A stretch of DNA of 5,206 bases from Angelakisella sp. Its GTDB lineage: Bacteria > Bacillota > Clostridia > Oscillospirales > Ruminococcaceae. Below, one piece after another: positions 1-4,047 of the stretch. The position numbers and the translations under genes were made by a program. The stretch's first letter is position 1, and each line of letters starts with the position of its first letter. The notes beneath the pieces are model-generated. The model saw nothing but the letters and a program-made list of their open reading frames with translations. It did no database searches and was not told the origin of the DNA. Location: positions 1 to 5,206 of the forward strand of contig WSMP01000101.1 of assembly GCA_013316495.1 (NCBI GenBank). Reading direction: 5' to 3'.

Positions 1-46
1 GACAATGCGGTTTGCCTTGGTGGCCACCAAGGCAAACCGCATTGTC
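1..46. repeat. Perfect 46-base fold-back palindrome at the window edge, probable artefact
   Basis: Bases 1-23 are the exact reverse complement of bases 24-46, with no loop and no mismatch, so the centre lies between bases 23 and 24. The right half encodes ATKANRIV, which is the expected sequence of a nicotinate phosphoribosyltransferase at this place. The left half therefore looks like an inverted copy of real coding sequence and not like an independent element. Perfect spacer-free palindromes at a contig end are typical of assembly or whole-genome-amplification fold-back. A short natural palindrome at the centre (GGTGGCCACC, 19-28) could have seeded it. Confidence 0.9.
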
Positions 47-1072
47 CGGGCGGCGGGGGAGCGGGCGGTGGTGGAGTTCGGCTCCCGCCGGGCCCAGGGG
101 TACGACGCCGCTATTTTGGGGGCCAGGGCGGCTTACATCGCCGGGTGCGCCGGTACCGCCAACACCATTGCGGACCGGGAGTTTGGCATCCCCGCCCTGG
201 GCACCATGGCCCACAGCTGGGTGCAGGTTTTCCCCACCGAGTACGACGCTTTCCGGGCCTACGCCGAGACCTACCCCGATAACTGCACCCTCCTTATTGA
301 TACCTACAACACCCTGAAATCCGGCATCCCCAACGCCATCCGGGTCTTTGACGAGGTGGTGGTGCCCAGGGGATACCGGCCCAAGGGGGTGCGCATCGAC
401 AGCGGGGACCTGGCCTACCTCTCCAAAAAGGCCCGGAAGATGCTGGACGAGGCGGGTTATTCCGATGTGCAGATTATGGCCAGCAACTCCCTGGACGAGT
501 ACATCATCCGGGACCTGCTGCTCCAGGGGGCCAAGCTGGATATCTTCGGGGTGGGGGAAAATCTCATCACCAGCAAGGCGGAGCCGGTGTTTGGCGGGGT
601 GTATAAGCTCTGCGCCGTGGGGCAGCCCGGCGGCTGGGCCCCCCGCATTAAAATCAGCGAGACGGTGGAGAAGATCACCACCCCCGGCTTCAAGCGGCTG
701 TGGCGGTTTTACAGCCGGGAAAACGGCAAGGCCCTGGCCGATTACATCGCCCTGCGGGAGGAACCCCCGGTGGACGACAGCCAGGATATCACCATCTTCG
801 ACCCCCACGCCGTCTGGAAGCGCAAGACGGTGTACAGCTACACCGCGCGGGAGCTGCTGGTCCAGGTCTTTGACAAGGGCCGCTGCTGCTACCAGTGCCC
901 GCCCCTTTCGGAGGTGCGGGATTACTGCAAGGCCCAGCTGGACACCCTGTGGGACGAGAGCCTGCGGTTCGAGTACCCCCACCGGTACTACGTGGACCTT
1001 TCCCCCAAGCTGTGGCAGATGAAGCAGGACCTGCTGGTAAAGGCGGGCGGTTCCGCCTCCAAGGAGGGGTAG
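2..1072 (+). CDS. pncB: Nicotinate phosphoribosyltransferase, 5'-truncated
   Basis: This enzyme makes nicotinate mononucleotide from nicotinate and PRPP with ATP hydrolysis, the entry step of the Preiss-Handler route to NAD, in the cytosol. The frame is open through the left edge. From the ATG at 5 it reads 355 residues, but that ATG lies in the fold-back palindrome and is not the true start. Family members run to roughly 470-490 residues, so about 130 N-terminal residues are missing. Visible family motifs, numbered from base 5, are ATKANRIVRAA (7-17), EFGSRRAQG (24-32), GTMAHSW (66-72, whose His matches the ATP-phosphorylated His of PncB), DTYNTLKSGIPNAI (99-112), RIDSGDLAYLS (130-140), ASNSLDEYIIRDLL (159-172) and FGVGENLITSKAEPVFGGVYKL (181-202). 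The stop is followed after one base by the next start, and that gene's ribosome site (AAGGAGG, 1061-1067) lies in the last pncB codons, so they are co-transcribed. Identity is sure; the missing 5' end is an edge effect. Confidence 0.95.
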   Translation, partial: TMRFALVATKANRIVRAAGERAVVEFGSRRAQGYDAAILGARAAYIAGCAGTANTIADREFGIPALGTMAHSWVQVFPTEYDAFRAYAETYPDNCTLLIDTYNTLKSGIPNAIRVFDEVVVPRGYRPKGVRIDSGDLAYLSKKARKMLDEAGYSDVQIMASNSLDEYIIRDLLLQGAKLDIFGVGENLITSKAEPVFGGVYKLCAVGQPGGWAPRIKISETVEKITTPGFKRLWRFYSRENGKALADYIALREEPPVDDSQDITIFDPHAVWKRKTVYSYTARELLVQVFDKGRCCYQCPPLSEVRDYCKAQLDTLWDESLRFEYPHRYYVDLSPKLWQMKQDLLVKAGGSASKEG

Positions 1073-1073
1073 A

Positions 1074-1247
1074 ATGCCCTGTGTGCATGGCTTTGGCATT
1101 GTGGAGGATATCTCCGCCCTGCCGGCCCTGGAGGAGATTGTTCTATCCGACCGGCGGATCCAAACCGATGAGCAGCTGGTGGAGCTTTCCCGCCTTATCC
1201 GGGAGGCTATCCGCCGGGGGAAGTATATGATTCACTACGGAGTTTAG
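1074..1247 (+). CDS. Small hypothetical protein, 57 residues, between pncB and udp
   Basis: I do not recognise a family. The protein begins MPCVHGFGIVEDI and ends GKYMIHYGV. It has no signal peptide or membrane segment. Two stretches could form short amphipathic helices, residues 14-24 (SALPALEEIVL) and 31-48 (TDEQLVELSRLIREAIRR), the latter basic at its end. The N-terminal Cys3 and His5 could bind a metal, but one Cys and one His alone prove nothing. Support for real coding comes from context: AAGGAGG at 1061-1067 sits 6 bases before the ATG, the start follows the pncB stop after a single base, the udp ribosome site comes directly after the stop, and codon choice (GCC, CTG, CGG) matches the neighbours. 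The frame is open with no competing plausible gene. It is most likely translated within the salvage operon. Function is unknown. Confidence 0.7.
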   Translation: MPCVHGFGIVEDISALPALEEIVLSDRRIQTDEQLVELSRLIREAIRRGKYMIHYGV

Positions 1248-1261
1248 AAAGGAGCAGCACC

Positions 1262-2017
1262 ATGGAAAAGATGTATCACGTTGGCTTTGACGATACCCAC
1301 GGGGCAAGATACGCCATCCTGCCGGGGGACCCCGGACGGGTGGACAAGATTGCCGCCTTCCTGGAAAACCCCCGTTTCCTCTGCCAGAACCGGGAGTACA
1401 CCACCTGGCTGGGGGAGCTGGAGGGGGAGAAGGTGCTGGTCATGTCCACCGGCATGGGAGGGCCCTCCACCGCCATTGGGGTGGAGGAGCTGTACCAGAC
1501 CGGGGTGCGCACCCTTATCCGCATCGGCACCTGCGGGGGGATGGCTACCCCGGTGATGGGGGGCGACCTGGTGGTGGCCAACGCCGCCATCCGCATGGAG
1601 GGCACCAGCAAGGAGTATGTCCCCATCGAGTTCCCGGCGGTCTCCAACATTGAAGTGACCAACGCCCTGGTGGCGGCGGGGAAGGCCCTGGGGGTCCCCA
1701 CCCACTGCGGCGTGGTGCAGTGCAAGGATTCCTTCTACGGCCAGCACAGCCCGGAGCGGATGCCCATGGGGGAGGAAATGATGAGCAAATGGCGCTCCTG
1801 GATTATGGCCGGGTGCCTGGCTTCGGAGATGGAAAGCTCCGCCCTCTTCATCGTTTCCTCGGTGCTGGGGATGCGGGCGGGGTGCGTCCTGAACGTCTGC
1901 TGGAACCAGGAAAGAAAGCGCCAGGGCCTTTCCAACCCGGAGTGCCACGACACCACCAAGGCCATCCAGGCGGCGGTGGAGGCGGTGCGCATCCTCATCC
2001 GCCAGGAGAAGGGCTGA
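1262..2017 (+). CDS. udp: Uridine phosphorylase
   Basis: This cytosolic enzyme reversibly splits uridine with phosphate into uracil and ribose 1-phosphate in pyrimidine salvage. The 251 residues nearly equal the 253 of the Escherichia coli enzyme and align along their full length. Visible landmarks are GDPGR (22-26, phosphate-binding Arg26), NREYTTW (43-49, Arg44), STGMGGPSTAIGVEEL (62-77), RIGT (87-90, the phosphate and ribose contacts equal to Arg91 and Thr94 of E. coli), KDSFYGQHSPERMP (155-168, base-recognition loop) and the EMES motif (189-192) that holds the ribose hydroxyls. These place it in the nucleoside phosphorylase I family. The EMES and GDP context fit uridine rather than purine substrates, although related clostridial enzymes are sometimes only annotated as nucleoside phosphorylase. 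The start ATG has AAAGGAG at 1248-1254, 7 bases upstream. It lies 14 bases after the small gene and 23 bases before the antitoxin. Confidence 0.93.
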   Translation: MEKMYHVGFDDTHGARYAILPGDPGRVDKIAAFLENPRFLCQNREYTTWLGELEGEKVLVMSTGMGGPSTAIGVEELYQTGVRTLIRIGTCGGMATPVMGGDLVVANAAIRMEGTSKEYVPIEFPAVSNIEVTNALVAAGKALGVPTHCGVVQCKDSFYGQHSPERMPMGEEMMSKWRSWIMAGCLASEMESSALFIVSSVLGMRAGCVLNVCWNQERKRQGLSNPECHDTTKAIQAAVEAVRILIRQEKG

Positions 2018-2040
2018 CTGCCAAAAGGAGGACTACGCCT

Positions 2041-2319
2041 ATGACGATTCGGCCCTCTGCCGCCATCCGGCAGAATTACGATGAGATTGCGGAGCTTTGC
2101 AAAAGAAGCGGAGAGCCGGTTTATCTCACCAAGGACGGCGAAAGCGACCTGGTGGTGATGGATATTGGAGCCTTTGACCGCCGGGAAAAGATGCTGAAGC
2201 TGCGGGAAGAGCTTCTGGCCGTGGAGGAAGGCCGCCTGCGGGGAGAAACCGGTTATTCGGTGGACGAAGTGGTAAAAATGATGCGCCATACGGTTGAGGG
2301 ACGAAAGGATGTCCAATAA
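2041..2319 (+). CDS. Type II antitoxin, Phd/YefM (prevent-host-death) family
   Basis: The 92-residue protein has the Phd/YefM layout. An N-terminal DNA-binding and dimer part (IRPSAAIRQNYDEIAELCKRSGEPVYLTKDGESDLVVMDI, residues 3-42) is followed by a charged helical tail (43-92) that would wrap around the toxin. The PVYLTKDGESDLVVM stretch (26-40) is the family hallmark. Such antitoxins neutralise the partner toxin and, alone or with it, repress their own operon. The start at 2041 is set by AAAAGGAGGA at 2023-2032 and by the family's usual beginning; the same frame is open further upstream but only as overlap with udp. The stop overlaps the toxin start by 11 bases, the usual translational coupling. 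No separate promoter could be seen in the 23 bases after udp, so it may be read from the udp operon or from a promoter hidden within udp. Confidence 0.9.
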   Translation: MTIRPSAAIRQNYDEIAELCKRSGEPVYLTKDGESDLVVMDIGAFDRREKMLKLREELLAVEEGRLRGETGYSVDEVVKMMRHTVEGRKDVQ

Positions 2320-2629
2320 AGAATATCAGGTCATTGTTTCCCAGCGGGCAGCCGAGATGATGGTTTCCCACGCCGGTTTTTTAGCCGGAATCAGCCCGGA
2401 AGCGGCGGAACGCCTGATTGACGCTTTCCAAAAAGCGGTCGGTTCTCTGTCCCAAATGCCGCACCGTGGAAAATACCTGACGGGTGAATTTATTCCCCCC
2501 AATAAATACCGGCAGCTTGTGATCGGAAAGCGCTATCTGCTGATCTATCAAATGGTGAATGACACAGTTTATATTGACTATGTGGTGGATGGCAGGCAGG
2601 ATTATGGGTGGCTCCTTTTTGAACCGTGA
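2309..2629 (+). CDS. Type II toxin, RelE/ParE superfamily
   Basis: The 106-residue protein fits the RelE/ParE fold: an N-terminal strand (EYQVIVSQRAAEMM, 5-18), two helices that include ISPEAAERLIDAFQKAVGSLSQMP (28-51), and a C-terminal sheet (YRQLVIGKRYLLIYQMVNDTVYIDYVVDGRQDYG, 67-100). The closing DGRQDY corresponds to the HGRRDY-type end of many ParE and RelE toxins. RelE toxins cut mRNA at the ribosome and ParE toxins block gyrase; the sequence does not let me choose. I place the start at ATG 2309, which overlaps the antitoxin end, with TGAGGG (2295-2300) as ribosome site. A TTG at 2294 would add five residues but lies before that site. Base composition drops here: by hand count 38-48% GC over 2461-2640, against 67% over 1321-1380 in udp. 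That suggests acquisition from elsewhere. The protein appears intact. Confidence 0.88.
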   Translation: MSNKEYQVIVSQRAAEMMVSHAGFLAGISPEAAERLIDAFQKAVGSLSQMPHRGKYLTGEFIPPNKYRQLVIGKRYLLIYQMVNDTVYIDYVVDGRQDYGWLLFEP

Positions 2630-2650
2630 ATAGCTTTTACTTAAGAAGAC

Positions 2651-2711
2651 AGAGCCTGTTCAAGATTTCCCAATCGGCCAGAAAGGCAGGAGATTTTGAG
2701 CAGGCTCTTTT
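2651..2711 (+). terminator. Long hairpin with short T run between converging operons
   Basis: Bases 2651-2670 pair with 2689-2708 as a 20-base stem around an 18-base loop. Three positions are not Watson-Crick, and on the plus-strand RNA all three are G-U wobbles; on the minus-strand RNA they would be A-C mismatches. The stem is followed by TTTT (2708-2711). It lies 21 bases after the toxin stop and 24 bases beyond the phosphatase stop on the other strand. Position and pairing favour an intrinsic terminator of the plus-strand toxin-antitoxin operon. The T run is short and the far side is only weakly T-rich for the minus strand, so two-way action is possible but not shown. Confidence 0.6.
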
Positions 2712-2734
2712 GATGTGCCGCTATTTTATCAGAA

Positions 2735-3211
2735 TCAGTTCCGGGATAGGGGCGCTTCCTCCTCCAGCAGGTAGTCCAGCAGTCCCTGGCACCCTTCCAG
2801 GATGTCGTCGTAGGTGCGGTTAAAATCCCCGGTGTACCAGGGGTCGGCGATGTCCCTGGGGGAGGGGGTGAAGTCCAGGAGGCGGCGCACCTTGCCCTCC
2901 GGGTCGCCCCCCAGGATGCGCAGCATTCCGGAGACGTTGCGCTGCTCCATGCCGATGAGCCAGTGGTATTTCTGGTAGTCCCGGCGGCAAAGCTGCACCG
3001 CCGTCTTTCCCCAGGTAGAGATGCCCTCCTGGGCCAGCCGCCGCCGGGTGCCGGGATGGACCGGGTTGCCCAGCTCCTCGGTGCTGGTGGCGGCGGAGGC
3101 CACATGGAACCGCTCCCCCAGCCCCTGCTTCTGCACCAGGTCCCGGAAGACGAACTCCGCCATGGGGCTGCGGCAGATGTTCCCCAGGCAGACAAAGAGG
3201 ATGTTGGTCAT
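2735..3211 (-). CDS. Low-molecular-weight protein tyrosine phosphatase
   Basis: This small cytosolic phosphatase removes phosphate from tyrosine, or in some bacteria arginine, of proteins. The 158 residues match the family's normal length. The P-loop CLGNICRS (8-15) has the catalytic Cys8 and phosphate-binding Arg14 in the CX5RS pattern, right after the first strand MTNILFV. The general-acid loop DPW lies at 123-125 (Asp123). A Trp replaces the more common Tyr after DP, which is within family variation. I chose ATG at 3211, which gives the standard N-terminus and follows a G-rich site (complement of 3219-3224); the TTG 15 bases upstream would put that site inside the protein. It is the second gene of a minus-strand operon, 42 bases after the regulator, with no hairpin between them. 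The substrate is unknown. Bacillota relatives include YwlE-like arginine phosphatases and capsule-kinase partners, but no kinase gene is present here. Confidence 0.93.
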   Translation of the reverse strand: MTNILFVCLGNICRSPMAEFVFRDLVQKQGLGERFHVASAATSTEELGNPVHPGTRRRLAQEGISTWGKTAVQLCRRDYQKYHWLIGMEQRNVSGMLRILGGDPEGKVRRLLDFTPSPRDIADPWYTGDFNRTYDDILEGCQGLLDYLLEEEAPLSRN

Positions 3212-3253
3212 AGTAAATCCCCCCAAAAAAATAGAGACTGAATTTGTGCGGTT

Positions 3254-3604
3254 CTACTTCAGCTTTTCCGCCAGGGAGTCGATAAGGCGGCGGATAAGCT
3301 CCCGGTCGCTGTCCCCCAGGCGGCTGTACTGGGCGGCCAGGTGCCGCACCTCCTCGCTGAGGTCCAAGCCGTCGGTGGGGTCGGCAAACATTTCCCCAGC
3401 CCCCTCCAGCAGCCATCCGGGGTTTACATGGTACTGGCGGCAGATATCCCCAACGGTGCGGCGGGTGATGCTTCGCAGCCCGTTTTCCATGTTGGAGATG
3501 GCGCTGCCGGAAAGATGGATGCCAGCGCCAAAGCTGCGGGTGGTAAGCCCCAGCTCTCCCCGAAGCTGCTGGAGCCTTTCGTGGATCTCCAAAAGAACCG
3601 TCAC
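3254..3604 (-). CDS. XRE-family helix-turn-helix transcriptional regulator
   Basis: A DNA-binding regulator of the Cro/CI (HTH_3) type, 116 residues from GTG 3604. The five-helix domain spans about residues 6-66, with the turn and recognition helix in LTTRSFGAGIHLSGSAISNMENG (20-42). NPGWLLEGAGEMF (61-73) is the conserved end of the domain in many clostridial XRE proteins. The C-terminal part (80-116, LDLSEEVRHLAAQYSRLGDSDRELIRRLIDSLAEKLK) is charged and helical and may dimerise. The frame is open to 3703, but that extension covers the promoter and inverted repeat, so it is not coding. GTG 3604 has GGAAG only 4 bases ahead; TTG 3592, giving 112 residues starting MEIHERLQQL, is a fair alternative. 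It leads the operon with the phosphatase and is divergent from a small gene. The inverted repeat over its own -10 box suggests autorepression. Confidence 0.9.
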   Translation of the reverse strand: MTVLLEIHERLQQLRGELGLTTRSFGAGIHLSGSAISNMENGLRSITRRTVGDICRQYHVNPGWLLEGAGEMFADPTDGLDLSEEVRHLAAQYSRLGDSDRELIRRLIDSLAEKLK

Positions 3605-3633
3605 CCCACTTCCAAAGTGATAAAGAGCACTAT

Positions 3634-3675
3634 AAATCCTGTATAATGGCCGCTTGCAGACATTATACAGGATTT
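3634..3675. promoter_or_regulatory. Perfect 15-base inverted repeat, candidate operator of the XRE regulator
   Basis: Bases 3634-3648 (AAATCCTGTATAATG) are exactly repeated in reverse complement at 3661-3675, separated by 12 bases. The right arm holds the -10 box of the regulator's minus-strand promoter, so a bound protein would block transcription. The expected start point lies in the spacer near 3655, so the transcript would carry only one arm. This argues for a DNA operator rather than an RNA hairpin. Which protein binds is inferred from proximity; the XRE product is the natural candidate. Confidence 0.7.
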
Positions 3676-3690
3676 TGCTTTCAAAGTAAA
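3662..3690 (-). promoter_or_regulatory. Sigma-A-type promoter for the XRE-phosphatase operon
   Basis: On the minus strand TTTACT (complement of 3685-3690, four of six consensus bases) is followed after 17 bases by a perfect TATAAT (complement of 3662-3667). The start point is expected near 3655, giving a leader of about 50 bases before GTG 3604. The -10 box lies wholly in the right arm of the inverted repeat. Confidence 0.7.
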
Positions 3691-3709
3691 CATGGAAGCC
3701 CAAAACACC

Positions 3710-3754
3710 TTGCTTTTTGTTACAAAGAATGATAAAATGATTTCCAAGAAATCA
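3710..3754 (+). promoter_or_regulatory. Divergent promoter with a 7-3-7 dyad over its start point
   Basis: TTGCTT (3710-3715), a 17-base spacer and TAAAAT (3733-3738) form a plausible sigma-A promoter for the small gene at 3777. Immediately after the -10 box, TGATTTC (3738-3744) and GAAATCA (3748-3754) form a perfect dyad around CAA that covers the expected start near 3745. This is a classic repressor position. A shorter dyad TTTGTTACAAA (3716-3726) lies in the promoter spacer. The -35 match is only partial, so the promoter call is moderate. Confidence 0.5.
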
Positions 3755-3776
3755 CAAAAGAGGGGAGAGGGGCAAG

Positions 3777-3962
3777 ATGGACGCCGGAAAATGGGAGGAG
3801 ACCAGGGGCGTTGCCCTGAAGCTGGAATGGCTCCGCATCCGGGACCCGAACGGCTACCGCGAGGTGGAAAGGCGAATCGCTATGCTGCTGGGGGAGGCCC
3901 CCGCCGCCCCGCCGGAGGGCCAAAACCCAAAGGAGAGGGATTGCTGCTTACATAGATATTGA
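3777..3962 (+). CDS. Small hypothetical protein, 61 residues, divergent from the XRE gene
   Basis: I do not recognise this protein. It reads MDAGKWEETRGVALKLEWLRIRDPNGYREVERRIAMLL and then a Pro/Ala-rich, Lys/Arg-containing tail ending DCCLHRY. Residues 6-23 and 26-40 could be two short helices; there is no membrane segment or signal peptide. Support for coding is a purine-rich ribosome site (AGGGGAGAGGGG, 3761-3772) shortly before the ATG, a plausible upstream promoter with an operator-like dyad, and GC-rich codon use like the neighbours. Against it are its shortness and the weakly structured tail. The pairing with a divergent XRE gene suggests, as inference only, that the regulator controls it. 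The two adjacent Cys near the end are notable but no motif is formed. Confidence 0.55.
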   Translation: MDAGKWEETRGVALKLEWLRIRDPNGYREVERRIAMLLGEAPAAPPEGQNPKERDCCLHRY

Positions 3963-3987
3963 AAAATCTGCCAGCCCGTACTATAAT
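3959..3987 (+). promoter_or_regulatory. Near-consensus sigma-A promoter for the membrane-protein gene
   Basis: TTGAAA (3959-3964, five of six) and TATAAT (3982-3987, six of six) are exactly 17 bases apart, the best promoter in the window. The -35 box overlaps the TGA of the preceding small gene. Initiation is expected near 3994, leaving a leader of about 54 bases before ATG 4048. Confidence 0.8.
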
Positions 3988-3999
3988 AAAATCAATATC

Positions 4000-4029
4000 C
4001 CGGCGCCCGGCGGAAATGGCCGGGGCCGG
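4000..4029 (+). other. GC-rich leader hairpin before the membrane-protein gene
   Basis: CCGGC (4000-4004) pairs with GCCGG (4025-4029) and CCCGGC (4006-4011) with GCCGGG (4019-4024), with one bulged G at 4005 and a 7-base loop. It begins a few bases after the expected transcription start and ends 3 bases before the ribosome site at 4033-4038. There is no T run, so it is not an intrinsic terminator. It may stabilise the 5' end or affect translation. In such GC-rich sequence chance pairing is also possible. Confidence 0.4.
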
Positions 4030-4047
4030 TGCGGGAGGCGTGCGCGT

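Noticed and set aside
5..22. ATG at base 5 as the start of pncB (MRFALV...)
   Set aside because: The codons lie in the inverted copy of the palindrome; the family has about 130 more residues before ATKANRIV.
348..1022. Plus-strand frame of 224 residues within pncB, and similar long frames opposite udp
   Set aside because: Trp/Arg/Pro/Ser-rich sequence typical of off-frame reading of GC-rich genes; the in-frame products are clearly recognised families.
1720..2040. N-terminal extension of the antitoxin frame to base 1720
   Set aside because: It overlaps the well-supported udp gene in another frame; a strong ribosome site and the family start both point to ATG 2041.
2651..2708. Hairpin as a miniature transposable element
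   Set aside because: No matching target duplication was seen in the flanking bases (AAGAAGAC on the left, TTTGATGT on the right after the stem); terminator position explains it better.
3619..3648. Plus-strand promoter using the TATAAT of the left repeat arm
   Set aside because: No acceptable -35 box at 16-19 bases upstream (GATAAA and neighbours), and a better-placed promoter exists for the divergent gene.
3605..3703. Longer start of the XRE regulator at 3703 (MGFHVYFES...)
   Set aside because: The extension covers the promoter and the inverted repeat and is not like the family N-terminus.
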